Positions 18,900 through 29,330 of a stretch of DNA of 64,000 bases are shown here, piece after piece; within the stretch, counting starts at the first letter, position 1, and the number at the start of each line of letters is the position of its first letter. Below the pieces are notes generated by a model. It saw only the letters and a list, made by a program, of their open reading frames with translations. It was not told where the DNA came from and made no database searches. A program made the position numbers and the translations under genes. The stretch covers positions 245,396 through 309,395 of the forward strand of contig JADKJB010000032.1 in the NCBI GenBank assembly GCA_016722525.1, written 5' to 3'. The DNA comes from Bacteroidota bacterium. Its GTDB lineage: Bacteria > Bacteroidota > Bacteroidia > AKYH767-A > OLB10.

Positions 18900-19508
18900 A
18901 TGAATAAAATCAAGCTTGAAATTGCAGGACTTTCTTTTAGTCAAACTCAATCAGGAGCCTACGCCCTTGTTTTGGGAGAAGAAGGCGGAAACAGGAGACT
19001 TCCAATTATCATCGGTGGTTTTGAAGCTCAAGCAATCGCTGTTGAACTGGAAAATATGACCCCTTCCAGACCCTTAACTCACGATCTTTTTAAAAGTTTT
19101 GCTCTTGCCTATAAAATCGAAATCCTCGAAGTAATTATTTATAACCTTAAAGAAGGTGTTTTTTACTCCAAATTAATTTGTTCAGATGGCACTCATCAGG
19201 AAGAAATTGACGCGCGAACCTCCGATGCCATAGCAATGGCTGTCCGGTTCAATTGTCCAATATATACTTACGAGTTTATTCTGTCCCAGGCAGGCGTTTC
19301 CATTGATGATGACCAATTACCTCTGGATGAACCCAAAGAAAAACCTAAGGAGAAAGAAAAAACTAAGGAAAAGAAAAAGGCCCCTCCTGAGTTTACTGCC
19401 TTAAGTGAAGAGGAACTTAAAGAATCTCTCATGAAGGCCATTGATGATGAAGCGTATGAACTGGCTTCTAAAATAAGAGATGAACTGAATAAGAGAAATA
19501 AATCTTAA
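18900..19508 (+). CDS. DUF151 bifunctional nuclease-like protein with UvrB/C motif
   Basis: 202 residues. The N-terminal DUF151 domain spans about 1-135 (GAYALVLGEEGGNRRLPIIIGGFEAQAIAVELE, RPLTHDLFKS, DARTSDAIAMAVRFNCPIYT). A Lys/Glu-rich linker at about 145-165 (KEKPKEKEKTKEKKK) leads to a C-terminal UvrB/UvrC-type helical pair (LKESLMKAIDDEAYELASKIRDEL). This fusion is common in Bacteroidota. The family has reported nuclease activity in plants and mycobacteria, but its role in bacteria is not settled. The next gene, the permease, begins 18 bp downstream. Confidence 0.85.
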   Translation: MNKIKLEIAGLSFSQTQSGAYALVLGEEGGNRRLPIIIGGFEAQAIAVELENMTPSRPLTHDLFKSFALAYKIEILEVIIYNLKEGVFYSKLICSDGTHQEEIDARTSDAIAMAVRFNCPIYTYEFILSQAGVSIDDDQLPLDEPKEKPKEKEKTKEKKKAPPEFTALSEEELKESLMKAIDDEAYELASKIRDELNKRNKS

Positions 19509-19525
19509 TTGTCTCTATAGCTTTT

Positions 19526-20778
19526 ATGAACATAAAACTTCGTTTAACCTTTATGAGTTTTCTCCAGTTTTTTGTTTGGGGAGCTTGGTTGATAACTGTT
19601 GCCAATTATTGGTTTGCGACAAAACAATGGAGTGGAACTGAGTTTGGTGCAATTTTCTCCACTTTAGGAATTTCCTCACTCCTAATGCCCGCTTTAATAG
19701 GGATCATTGCCGATAGATGGCTAAATGCGGAACGATTGTATGGTGTCCTTCACATCCTTGGTGGATTGGCTTTAGCTTATATTCCTCAAGTAGACAATCC
19801 TGAAACATTTTTTTGGGTAATATTTGTTGCCATGCTATGTTACATGCCAACTATTTCTTTATCCAATTCAATAGGGTATACGGTGTTAAAAAATAATGAC
19901 TTCAATGTAGTAAAAGTCTTTCCGCCAATCAGAGTCTGGGGTACAATTGGATTTATAGTGGCTATGTGGATCACCAATTTATCAGGAAATAAAGCATCTG
20001 CCGACCAATTTTATATTGCAGCTATAGCCGCATTTATTTTAGGTATTTATGCCTTCACGTTACCAGCCTGTCCGCCTCATAATGAAACAAAAAATAGCAC
20101 TTCCATCACAGAGTCTTTAGGCTTGAATGCCTTTAAGCTTTTTGCCGACTCTAAAATTGCAATGTTTTTTATTTTTTCTCTGTTCCTGGGAGTGGCCTTA
20201 CAGCTCACTAACATGTATGGCGATACGTTCCTCTCCGATTTCGAAAGAATGCCTCAGTATGCGGATTCTTTTGTAGTAAAGTATTCAACAATTGTGATGT
20301 CAATTTCACAAATATCAGAAGCATTGTTCATTTTAGCAATCCCCTTTTTTTTAAAACGATTTGGAATAAAAATGGTCATGCTTATAAGTATGGTTGCCTG
20401 GGTATTAAGGTTTGGGTTGTTTTCATTTGGGAATCCCACCGATGGCTTATGGATGATTATTTTATCTTGTGTTGTGTATGGAATGGCTTTTGACTTTTCA
20501 ATATCTCAGGATCCTTATATATTGAAATCTCTACCAATTCTAAAATCCGGTCAAGTGCTCAAGGTTTGTTTATGATGATGACTAATGGATTTGGGGCTAT
20601 TTTAGGAAGTACCATCAGTGGTTATGTTATTGATAACTATTTTACCCATGAAGGTATCAAAGATTGGCATCAAATTTGGCTCACATTTGCTATTTATGCT
20701 TTATTTGTAACAGTAGCTTTTGCCATATTTTTTAAGCATAAACACGATCCGGCTGAATTGGAGTTGTCAAAACATTGA
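19526..20778 (+). CDS. Nucleoside:H+ symporter, NupG-like MFS permease, one frameshift
   Basis: About 417 residues with 12 predicted membrane segments. The N-terminus MNIKLRLTFMSFLQFFVWGAWLIT and IGIIADRWLNAERL are typical of the nucleoside:H+ symporter family. One T is missing near 20494 (FDFFNISG is restored), after which the frame continues IRSSAQGLFMMMTNGFGAILGS to the stop. It probably imports nucleosides. Its last 12 bp overlap the end of the convergent hybrid kinase gene. Confidence 0.85.
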
Positions 20779-22366
20779 GGCTATTTTTTTAAGGAGTTTT
20801 GCCATTTTTCTGAATAGTTCATCCGGCACAAAAGGTTTCGAAATATATTCATCTACTCCCGACTCAAAACATTTGTTAATTTCTTCTGGAGTTGCATTGG
20901 CTGTCATCGCCATAATAGGAGTTTTCTTTTTATCTCCATCTAGTTGTCGAATTCTTCTCGTGGCCTCATAACCGTCCATCTCTGGCATTTGAATATCCAT
21001 TAAGATGAGGTCATAAAGTGTGGCGTTTACTTGATCAACCGCTTCAACTCCATTGACTGCAGCATCTATGGTAATGTTTTGCAAATATTCATGAATGGTA
21101 TCCTCAGCAACAATCCTGTTAAAGTCATTGTCTTCAACCAATAAAATTTTGATTCCATGCAAAAGTCCTAAATGGTCATCGTTCTCCTGACTTTTAACCT
21201 GCTTGATCGAAACATCCTTATCAATTGAAATTCTAAGGTGAAGTAAAATCGGGTGCCTAATCCCATCTTACTTTCTAATCCGATCTTGCCACCTTGAAGA
21301 TCTACCAGTTGTTTGGATATGGTTGGCCCGAGTCCGGTTCCACCATACTTTCTGTTAATTTCACTGTTTGCCTGCGTGAAACTTTCGAAAATTGAATTCA
21401 GTTTTTCAGGAGCAATCCCAATTCCTGTATCCGTAACGTCAAATTCAATTTCACAGTTATCTGAATTTATTTTACAACTTTGCTCCCATTTCCACAAACC
21501 CACTCTCAGTGAATTTGATGGAATTTCAGCTAAGTTAATCAGCACTTGTGCCAGCCTGAAGGGTCTCCGATTATAGATGGGGGTAAATCTGAACTAAATT
21601 TTAATCTTAATTCCAGATTTTTCTCTTCAGCTCGCATGATGAGTATATCCCGAACATTGGATACAATTTGATGGATGCTAAATCCAATTTTTTCGAAAAC
21701 CATTTTTCCGGCTTCAATTTTTGAAATGTCCAGAATATCGTTAATTATTGACATTAACTGTTCCGAAGCAGCCTGGATCATAGAAAGATATTTCCGTTGT
21801 TGCTCAGTGAGTTCTGTTCGAAGTAAGAGGTGTGAAATGCCTATTACTGAATTCATTGGAGTTCGTATTTCATGACTCATGTTGGCCAGAAATTGCTGTT
21901 TGAATCTTTCCGAAACCATGGCCTTTTCTCTGTCCAGAAAAGCCTGATCCCGTTCAGTTATTGCCAAAACTGCCTGGTTCGATTCATCAATTGCTTTCAA
22001 AGTTTTGGTGAGTGTAGTTTCTAAATCTTGAAAGTCGATGGGTTTGGTCACGAAATCAAATGCTCCCCTGTTCATGCACCCCGAATGTTTTGAATATCAG
22101 TGTACGCTGAAACAACCAAACATTTGCAAGTATAACCACCTTCAATGATTCGCTCCAATAAAGTCAAACCGTTCATAACCGGCATGTTTATATCGGTCAT
22201 TACCAATTCAATAGTGGGTTCATTTTTTGAGCACTTCCAGCGCCTGTTCTCCATTTCCGGCAAAATGAATAATCAAATCACCTCCGCTGAGTTGCTTCGG
22301 AATTTTTTGTCGCATTAATAACTCCATATCAGATTCATCATCCACCACCAGAATTGTTCTTGACAT
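20767..22366 (-). CDS. Soluble hybrid histidine kinase, REC-HisKA-HATPase-REC, heavily frameshifted
   Basis: About 535 residues after repair. The start at 22366 gives MSRTILVVDDESDMEL, the first receiver domain (MTDINMPVMNGL, VSAYTD, FDFVTKPIDF). A coiled linker leads to HisKA (FLANMSHEIRTPMNSVIG), HATPase (LINLAGN region, DTGIGIAPEKL, YGGTGLG) and a second receiver domain (ILLVEDNDFNR, LMDIQMPEMDG, ISKPF). No membrane segment. At least five indels are needed, near 22228, 22072, 21545, 21530-21480 and 21165. One substitution gives GLGPTIS instead of the usual GLGLTIS. The density of errors makes some residues uncertain. Inferred role: phosphorelay hub; input and output partners are unknown. 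Confidence 0.75.
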
Positions 22367-22677
22367 AACTTTTTACTTGTTTAAAATTTTAGGGCTAATT
22401 TATTCCAAATTTGATTCCAACTGCAACTCTTCAAAACTTATTTTCAGAAGAATTTTTAAGCCGGTAGTAAGAGTTGTAAAATAAATAAGTTGTTGAAAGC
22501 TTTTTTATTTATGATGTATTTAATTGAAATTCAGCTAATTAATATAGTATTGAAATTTGTGAAAACATGTTAGGTTTTTTTTTTAAAGTGCTGATTGGAA
22601 ATTGAAAACAATCTTGTACCTTTGCCCTTCCCAAAAAATGGGGGTTTCCCAAATTGAAAAATAATTAAAACCAGAAT
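22367..22677. other. 311-bp divergent intergenic region
   Basis: AT-rich region between the minus-strand hybrid kinase and rpsL. The only supported element is the rpsL promoter at 22595-22624. A weak CCC...GGG hairpin lies in the rpsL leader around 22632. Nothing else is seen. Confidence 0.6.
22595..22624 (+). promoter_or_regulatory. Promoter of the ribosomal superoperon
   Basis: A -33 element TTG (22595-22597) is separated by 19 bp from TACCTTTG (22617-22624), an exact -7 box of the Bacteroidota primary sigma factor. Transcription would start near 22631, giving a leader of about 45 nt before rpsL. Confidence 0.7.
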
Positions 22678-23088
22678 ATGCCTACTATTCAGCAATTGGT
22701 TCGTAAAGGCCGCTCCAAGCTTGAAGATAAAAGCAAGTCGCCCGCTTTAACCTCATGCCCGCAGCGCCGCGGTGTTTGTACCCGCGTTTACACTACCACT
22801 CCAAAGAAGCCAAACTCGGCTATGCGTAAGGTTGCGAGGGTTCGTTTAACCAATAAATTCGAAGTTACTGCTTATATACCAGGTGAAGGACATAATCTTC
22901 AAGAGCACTCTATTGTGCTTATCAGAGGTGGTAGAGTGAAAGATTTACCTGGTGTACGTTATCACATCATTCGTGGATCTCTTGATACCTCGGGTGTGGA
23001 AGGTCGTAATCAGCGCCGCTCTAAATATGGTACCAAAAAACCTAAAGCCGGAGCACCAGCTGCTGCAGCTAAAGGAAAGAAAAAGTAA
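22678..23088 (+). CDS. rpsL: Ribosomal protein S12
   Basis: 136 residues, full length, starting MPTIQQLVRKGR. The decoding-centre loops TTTPKKPNSAMRK and GRVKDLPGVRYH carry the lysines whose substitution gives streptomycin resistance; both are wild type. The C-terminus has an Ala/Lys extension (APAAAAKGKKK). First gene of the str segment. Confidence 0.98.
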   Translation: MPTIQQLVRKGRSKLEDKSKSPALTSCPQRRGVCTRVYTTTPKKPNSAMRKVARVRLTNKFEVTAYIPGEGHNLQEHSIVLIRGGRVKDLPGVRYHIIRGSLDTSGVEGRNQRRSKYGTKKPKAGAPAAAAKGKKK

Positions 23089-23151
23089 TTGTTAGCAAGT
23101 TTAAAAAATTAGATACTTCAAAGATAAGTTAGTTCATTACTGAATAAATAA

Positions 23152-23619
23152 ATGAGAAAGTCAAAACCTAAGAAACGCCTCCTGCTTCCTGATCCGAAGT
23201 TCAATGATGTGACCGTTACCCGTTTTGTTAACAGCCTCATGTATGATGGTAAGAAAAGCACGGCTTTTAAAACCTTCTATGACGCTGTTGAAATGGTTGA
23301 AAATCGCACCAAAGAAAATGGACTTGAAACCTTTAAAAAAGCACTTGGCAATATTATGCCTGCTGTTGAAGTGAAAAGCCGAAGAGTAGGTGGTGCTACA
23401 TTCCAGATTCCAAGCGAAATCAGGTCTGATCGCAAAACAGCCTTAGGTATGAAATGGCTCATTATGTATGCTCGTAAACGTAATGAAAAATCAATGAAAG
23501 ATAAATTAGCTGGTGAAATAATTGCCGCAGCAAAAGGTGAAGGGGCAGCTGTAAAGAAAAAAGATGATACTCATAGAATGGCAGAAGCTAATAAAGCATT
23601 CTCCCACTTCAGAGTTTAG
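23152..23619 (+). CDS. rpsG: Ribosomal protein S7
   Basis: 155 residues (MRKSKPKKRLLLPDPKFNDVTVTRFVNSLMYDGKK). The conserved AVEVKSRRVGGATFQIP segment that binds 16S rRNA is present, as is the C-terminal HRMAEANKAFSHFR. It initiates assembly of the small-subunit head. Lies between rpsL and fusA as usual. Confidence 0.98.
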   Translation: MRKSKPKKRLLLPDPKFNDVTVTRFVNSLMYDGKKSTAFKTFYDAVEMVENRTKENGLETFKKALGNIMPAVEVKSRRVGGATFQIPSEIRSDRKTALGMKWLIMYARKRNEKSMKDKLAGEIIAAAKGEGAAVKKKDDTHRMAEANKAFSHFRV

Positions 23620-23675
23620 TGATTTTATAATATTAAGAAACTGAGAACCGAAATTCAAGAATAGAGTAAAGACCA

Positions 23676-25786
23676 ATGGCACTAGATATTAAAAATTTAA
23701 ATTTTGTACGAAATATAGGTATCGCTGCTCACATTGATGCGGGTAAAACTACTACCACTGAACGTATACTTTATTATACTGGTGTAACTCACAAAATTGG
23801 TGAAGTTCACGATGGTGCTGCTACTATGGACTGGATGGAGCAGGAGCAGGAAAGAGGTATTACTATTACTTCTGCTGCTACTACGTGCTTTTGGAAATAT
23901 CGTAATGAAAACTATAAAATCAATATTATTGATACCCCGGGCCACGTTGACTTTACTGTTGAAGTAAATCGCTCTTTGCGAATTCTCGATGGTTTAGTTT
24001 TTCTTTTCTCTTCTGTTGATGGTGTTGAGCCTCAATCAGAAACTAACTGGCGCCTGGCAAATAATTATAACGTAACCCGATTGGGTTTTGTTAATAAAAT
24101 GGATAGGGCAGGAGCCGATTTTTTGAATGTTGTGAAACAGGTTCGTGAAGTATTAGGTGGAAACCCGCTCCCTCTTCAGTTACCCATTGGTGCTGAAGAA
24201 AACTTTAAAGGTGTTGTTGACCTAATTAACAACCGAGGTATTGTTTGGAATGATGAAGATCAGGGAATGACTTTTACTGAAGTTCCAATCCCTGACGATA
24301 TGAAGGAAGAAGTGAAGGAATGGCGTGAGAAATTACTCGAAGCTATTGCTGAATTTGATGAGTCCTTGATGGAGAAATATTTTGCAGACTCTGAATCTAT
24401 AACTGAACGTGAAATATTGAATGCCCTTCGTAAAGCTTGTGTTGCTAATAAAGTGGTTCCAATGTTATGCGGTTCGGCATTTAAAAATAAAGGTGTTCAA
24501 ACTATGCTGGATTTGGTGATGGAGTTAATGCCTTCACCTTTGGATAAAGAACATATTACTGGGACCAATCCTGATACCGGCGAACTTGTATTACAGCCCT
24601 GGCTTTTAAAATAGCTACAGATCCTTTCGTAGGCAGACTTGCTTATTTCCGCTGCTATAGTGGTAAATTAGATTCAGGTTCTTATGTGCTCAATTCCCGT
24701 TCCGGTAATAAAGAACGTATCTCAAGAATTTTCCAAATGCACGCCAATAAACAAAACCAGATTCCTTTTATTGAAGCTGGTGATATTGGAGCTGCTGTTG
24801 GTTTTAAAGATATTAAGACAGGTGACACACTTTGCGCTGAAAATGCACCTATCGTTCTTGAAGCCATGAACTTCCCTGAACCAGTTATCGGTTTAGCTAT
24901 TGAAGCCAAAACTCAAACTGATATGGATAAAATGGGTGTTGCCTTAGGGAAACTTTCTGAGGAAGATCCAACTTTCCGTGTTCGTACTGATGATGAAACC
25001 GGACAAACGATTATTAGTGGTATGGGTGAACTTCACCTTGAAATTATTGTCGATCGTATGCGTCGTGAGTTTAAAGTGGAAGTGAATCAAGGTGCACCTC
25101 AGGTAAATTATAAAGAAGCTATTAATGGTACTATTGAGCACCGTGAAGTTTATAAAAAACAGACAGGTGGTCGTGGTAAATTTGCTGATATTAAGTTTGT
25201 AGTATCCCCTGTTGATGCCGATTTTGAAGTAACTGATAAAAATGGTGGTCTTCAGTTTGAAAATGAAATTACCGGTGGTAATATACCTCGTGAATTTATC
25301 CCTTCAGTAGAAAAAGGATTCAAAGCAGCAATGGTTAACGGTGTATTGGCAGGATATCCGCTTCAAACTCTCAAAATCAGATTGATTGATGGTTCGTATC
25401 ACGCAGTCGATTCTGATTCATTGTCATTTGAAATTTGTGCTCGTACAGCCTACAGAGAATCGTTGCCAGGATGTAAACCTGTTCTGCTAGAACCAATAAT
25501 GAAACTAGAAGTAATCACTCCTGATCAAAATATGGGTGATGTAGTAGGTGATCTTAACCGTCGCCGTGGTCAAGTGGAAGGTATGGATTCAAAAGCTGGT
25601 GCTCAAGTAGTTAAAGCTAAAGTTCCACTTTCAGAAATGTTTGGCTATGTGACTCAATTGCGTACCATAACTTCTGGCCGCGCATCGTCAACAATGGAGT
25701 TTTCGCATTATGCTGAAGTACCGAAAAACCTTTCTGAAGAAGTAATTGCCAAAGTAAAAGGAAAAGGTAAAACAGCCTCTGTTTAA
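23676..25786 (+). CDS. fusA: Elongation factor G, with an internal gap and frame break
   Basis: Translocation GTPase. G domain: AHIDAGKTTTTERIL, DTPGHVDFT and NKMDRAGADF; then domains II-V (EFKVEVNQGAPQVNYKE, GKFADIKF, IPREFIPSVEKGF, FGYVTQLRTITSGRAS). The frame breaks near 24595: GTNPDTGELVLQ runs out, and the expected TALAFKIATDPFVGRLAYFRCYSG resumes in another frame. Compared with the family, about 8-10 residues of the domain I-II linker are also missing, so the gap is near 28 bases and not just one. As EF-G is essential and both halves are otherwise well conserved, I read this as an assembly error. No tuf follows; rpsJ is next. Confidence 0.93.
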
Positions 25787-25823
25787 TATATAAAAATCCA
25801 TTAATCGTTCTTTATAAATACAC

Positions 25824-26129
25824 ATGAGCCAGAGAATCAGAATTAAATTAAAATCTTACGACTTCAACTTGGTTGATAAATCGGCCGAGAAAATCGTAAA
25901 AACAGTAAAGACCACAGGTGCAGTTGTGAATGGTCCAATTCCTCTTCCTACTGAGAAAAAGATCTACACCGTTCTTCGGTCACCTCACGTGAATAAAAAG
26001 GCTCGTGAGCAGTTTCAGCTTTGTTCTTATAAAAGGCTGCTCGATATATACAGTTCCACTGCTAAAACTGTCGATGCATTAATGAAATTGGAATTACCAA
26101 GTGGCGTTGAAGTTGAAATTAAGGTTTAG
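25824..26129 (+). CDS. rpsJ: Ribosomal protein S10
   Basis: 101 residues (MSQRIRIKLKSYDFNLVDKSAEKIV, GPIPLPTEKKIYTVLRSPHVNKKAREQF). First gene of the S10 segment, 37 bp after fusA, so probably transcribed with the str genes. Confidence 0.98.
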   Translation: MSQRIRIKLKSYDFNLVDKSAEKIVKTVKTTGAVVNGPIPLPTEKKIYTVLRSPHVNKKAREQFQLCSYKRLLDIYSSTAKTVDALMKLELPSGVEVEIKV

Positions 26130-26178
26130 GTAGTTCTTGTAAATAATTGAATTTAAATAAGATATAAATTAGATTAAA

Positions 26179-26796
26179 ATGTCAGGTTTAATCGGTAAAA
26201 AAATAGGGATGACCAGCATATTTGATGCTGATGGTAAAAACATCCCATGCACTGTTGTCGAAGCTGGTCCTTGTGTAGTAACACAAATTAAGACCAGTGA
26301 AAAGGATGGCTATTCTGCTGTTCAATTGGCTTTCGGTGAACGCAAGGAGAAAAATACTCCCGCTGCCTTAAAAGGTCATTTCGCGAAAGCAAATACCACT
26401 CCTAAAAGAAAAGTTCTTGAGTTTAAAGGATTTACTAAAGAGTATGCTGTCGGTGATCAAGTAACTGTTGATATTCTTTCAGAAGGAATGTTCTGTGATA
26501 TAGTCGGTGTATCTAAAGGAAAAGGTTTTCAAGGTGTTGTAAAACGTCATGGATTTTCCGGTGTGGGTGGTCAAACCCACGGACAGCATAATCGTCTGCG
26601 TGCCCCTGGTTCATTGGGAGCATCATCCTGGCCTTCTCGCGTATTCAAAGGAATGCGCATGGCTGGTCGTATGGGCGGAGATAATGTAAAGCAATCAAAT
26701 CTTCAAATAGTTAAAGTGATCGCGGAAAAAAATTTGGTGCTTGTTAAAGGCGCTATTCCCGGAGCAAAAGGATCTTACATTACAATAGAGATATAA
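26179..26796 (+). CDS. rplC: Ribosomal protein L3
   Basis: 205 residues. Starts MSGLIGKKIGMTSIFDADGKNIPCTVVEAG and carries the peptidyl-transferase-proximal loop GVGGQTHGQHNRLRAPGSLG and the MAGRMGGDNV region. Ends 1 bp before rplD. Confidence 0.98.
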   Translation: MSGLIGKKIGMTSIFDADGKNIPCTVVEAGPCVVTQIKTSEKDGYSAVQLAFGERKEKNTPAALKGHFAKANTTPKRKVLEFKGFTKEYAVGDQVTVDILSEGMFCDIVGVSKGKGFQGVVKRHGFSGVGGQTHGQHNRLRAPGSLGASSWPSRVFKGMRMAGRMGGDNVKQSNLQIVKVIAEKNLVLVKGAIPGAKGSYITIEI

Positions 26797-26797
26797 A

Positions 26798-27427
26798 ATG
26801 GAACTTATAGTAAAACAGTCGTCAGGTAGTGATACCGGAAGGAAAGTGACACTGAACGAAGAAATTTTTGGTGCAGAGCCTAATGATCATGCGATTTATC
26901 TCGATGTCAAGCAATTTCTTGCAAATCAACGTCAAGGTACCCATAAATCAAAAGAACGTAATGAGGTTCATGGTACCACCAAGAAGTTCAAACGTCAGAA
27001 AGGTACCGGTGGTGCTCGTTCAGGTAGCCGTAAATCACCTTTGTATGTTGGTGGTGGTCGTGTATTTGGTCCTGAACCAAGAGATTATACTTTCAAGTTA
27101 AATAAGAAAGTTAAAATACTTGCAAGAATTTCAGCATTGAGCCATAAAGCTAAAGCTAATAATATCACCATCGTTGATGATATTTCTCTTCAAGCTATCA
27201 AAACTAAAGATTATGCCCAGGTTTTGAAAAATCTTGAATTAAACAACAAAAAAACATTAGTGGTGCTGCCGGCATCAAATAAAAACGTATATTTGTCGTC
27301 CCGAAATTTAGAAGGAACCAAAGTTGTAACTGCCTCTGATTTAAATACATACGATATTCTGAATGCTCAGAATTTAGTATTGGTTGAAGGCGCATTGACT
27401 GTAATTGAAAAAACATTAGCGAAATGA
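26798..27427 (+). CDS. rplD: Ribosomal protein L4
   Basis: 209 residues. The exit-tunnel extension is visible (KKFKRQKGTGGARSGSRKSP, GGGRVFGPEPRDY). Its end overlaps the rplW start (ATGA), which suggests translational coupling. I see no E. coli-like L4 autoregulatory leader in the short spacer before rpsJ. Confidence 0.97.
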   Translation: MELIVKQSSGSDTGRKVTLNEEIFGAEPNDHAIYLDVKQFLANQRQGTHKSKERNEVHGTTKKFKRQKGTGGARSGSRKSPLYVGGGRVFGPEPRDYTFKLNKKVKILARISALSHKAKANNITIVDDISLQAIKTKDYAQVLKNLELNNKKTLVVLPASNKNVYLSSRNLEGTKVVTASDLNTYDILNAQNLVLVEGALTVIEKTLAK

Positions 27428-27714
27428 ACATCCTTCAAAGGCCTATAATAACTGAGAAAATGACCCGCGTAAGCGAAAAAATGGGTCGTTATGGTTTCGT
27501 CGTGAATCCTAAGGCAAATAAAATACAAATTAAAAAAGCAGTTCAGGATATGTACGGTGTAGTCGTGGTTGATGTTAATACCATGAATTACCGTGGTAAA
27601 ATCAGAACCAGAGGTACAAAAACAGGCTTTACTAAAGGGAAAACATCTGCTTTCAAGAAAGCTATCGTTACTCTTAAGGCCGGTGAATCTATTGATTTTT
27701 ATAGCAATATTTAA
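27424..27714 (+). CDS. rplW: Ribosomal protein L23
   Basis: 96 residues (MNILQRPIITEKMTRVSEKMGRYGFVVNPKANKIQIKKAVQDMYGV). At the tunnel exit this protein docks trigger factor and SRP. Overlaps rplD by 4 bp. Confidence 0.97.
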   Translation: MNILQRPIITEKMTRVSEKMGRYGFVVNPKANKIQIKKAVQDMYGVVVVDVNTMNYRGKIRTRGTKTGFTKGKTSAFKKAIVTLKAGESIDFYSNI

Positions 27715-27732
27715 TAAAGAAGAAGTAAAGAG

Positions 27733-28557
27733 ATGGCTATTAAGAAGTTACGCCCAATGACCCCTGGTCAACGACACAAAGTTGTTATTGATTCAGATGA
27801 GATTACTGCATCAACACCGGAGAAATCTCTCATTGTTTCTAAATCACGTTCAGGTGGTCGGAATCACTCCGGAAAAATGACCATGAGGTACATCGGTGGT
27901 GGACATAGAAAAAAATTGAGAATCATCGATTTTAAAAGAGACAAACAAGGAATTCCTGGTACGGTTGCTACTATTGAATATGATCCAAACAGAACCTCCA
28001 ATATCGCATTAATTCATTATTCCGATGGAGAAAAAAGATATATCATAGCTCCAAATGGTTTGAAAGTTGGAATGACTGTAGTTTCTGGAGATGGCGCGGC
28101 CCCTGAAGTAGGAAATGCTCTTTTTTTGAAAGATGTACCTCTGGGAACTCTTATTCATAATCTTGAATTAAGACCTGGTCAAGGTGGAATACTTTCCAGA
28201 AGTGCTGGTGCTTATGCCCAACTTGCTGCTCGTGATGGAAAATATGCAACTATAAAAATGACTTCCGGCGAAACAAGATTGATCTTGGTGACCTGTATGG
28301 CAACAATGGGTTCTGTATCTAATTCTGATCATAATAAAGAAAGTCACGGTAAAGCTGGTCGTACCCGTTGGTTGGGTCGTCGCCCTCGTGTTCGTGGTGT
28401 TGCCATGAACCCTGTCGATCACCCAATGGGTGGTGGTGAAGGAAGAGCTTCCGGTGGTCACCCAAGATCAAGAAAAGGTCTTTATACCAAAGGTCTTAAA
28501 ACCAGAATTAAAAATCACCCAAGCGATCGTTACATTGTTGAACGTCGTAAGAAATAA
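27733..28557 (+). CDS. rplB: Ribosomal protein L2
   Basis: 274 residues, full length. The universally conserved peptidyl-transferase-centre segment GVAMNPVDHPMGGGEGRA, with its essential His, is intact. Ends NHPSDRYIVERRKK. Confidence 0.98.
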   Translation: MAIKKLRPMTPGQRHKVVIDSDEITASTPEKSLIVSKSRSGGRNHSGKMTMRYIGGGHRKKLRIIDFKRDKQGIPGTVATIEYDPNRTSNIALIHYSDGEKRYIIAPNGLKVGMTVVSGDGAAPEVGNALFLKDVPLGTLIHNLELRPGQGGILSRSAGAYAQLAARDGKYATIKMTSGETRLILVTCMATMGSVSNSDHNKESHGKAGRTRWLGRRPRVRGVAMNPVDHPMGGGEGRASGGHPRSRKGLYTKGLKTRIKNHPSDRYIVERRKK

Positions 28558-28602
28558 TTTTACAATTACTTTAACCAAATAGATATAATTTATTAATTAA
28601 TA

Positions 28603-28881
28603 ATGAGTCGCTCACTTAAAAAAGGCCCGTTTATCGACTTCAAATTAGAGAAGAAGGTTAACACCATGAATGATTCCAAGAAGAAGACTGTGTTGAAAAC
28701 ATGGTCTAGAAGGTCGATGATTGCTCCTGAATTTGTAGGACATACTTTGGCTGTTCATAATGGAAATAAATTTATACCGGTTTATGTAACCGAAAATATG
28801 GTTGGTCACAAGTTAGGTGAATTTGCACCTACAAGGACCTTCAGAGGGCACTCAGGTAATAAAGATAAAGCATCGAAATAA
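28603..28881 (+). CDS. rpsS: Ribosomal protein S19
   Basis: 92 residues (MSRSLKKGPFIDFKLEKKVN; VGHKLGEFAPTRTFRGHSG). Binds 16S rRNA in the head with S13. Two bases separate it from rplV. Confidence 0.98.
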   Translation: MSRSLKKGPFIDFKLEKKVNTMNDSKKKTVLKTWSRRSMIAPEFVGHTLAVHNGNKFIPVYVTENMVGHKLGEFAPTRTFRGHSGNKDKASK

Positions 28882-28883
28882 TA

Positions 28884-29309
28884 ATGGGAGCTAGGAAACG
28901 AACATCCGCAAATGCAAGGAAAGAAGTGATGAAAGAAACATCACTGGCACGACTCAGCAATTGCCCAACCTCACCGCGTAAAATGCGTTTGGTGGCCGAT
29001 ATGATCCGTGGTAAGAAAGTAGAAACTGCCTTAAATTCACTTAAATTTAGCACAAAAGAAGCCGCCGCTCGCTTAGAGAAGGTTTTGCTTTCTGCAATAT
29101 CTAACTGGCAGGCAAAAAATGATGGTCAGCGTATTGAAGATCACGATCTTTTTGTGAAAGAAGTTTTTGTTGACAGTGGTCGCCAATTGAAGCGTTTAAG
29201 AACTGCTCCGCAAGGCCGTGGCCATCGTGTCCGCAAACGTTCCAATCATATTACTTTAATCCTAGACAGCAAAGCTGCTGTACAGGCAGAAACAACAGCA
29301 GTTAATTAA
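28884..29309 (+). CDS. rplV: Ribosomal protein L22
   Basis: 141 residues. Conserved NCPTSPRKMRLVADMIRGKKVE and the tunnel loop region LKRLRTAPQGRGHRVRKRSNHITL. A short acidic/Ala extension ends the protein (AVQAETTAVN). Confidence 0.97.
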   Translation: MGARKRTSANARKEVMKETSLARLSNCPTSPRKMRLVADMIRGKKVETALNSLKFSTKEAAARLEKVLLSAISNWQAKNDGQRIEDHDLFVKEVFVDSGRQLKRLRTAPQGRGHRVRKRSNHITLILDSKAAVQAETTAVN

Positions 29310-29330
29310 TTTATAATAGTCAACCAAAGA

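Noticed and set aside
25787..25823. Missing tuf as a gene loss
   Set aside because: Bacteroidota commonly carry tuf elsewhere; the fusA-rpsJ adjacency is normal for the phylum.
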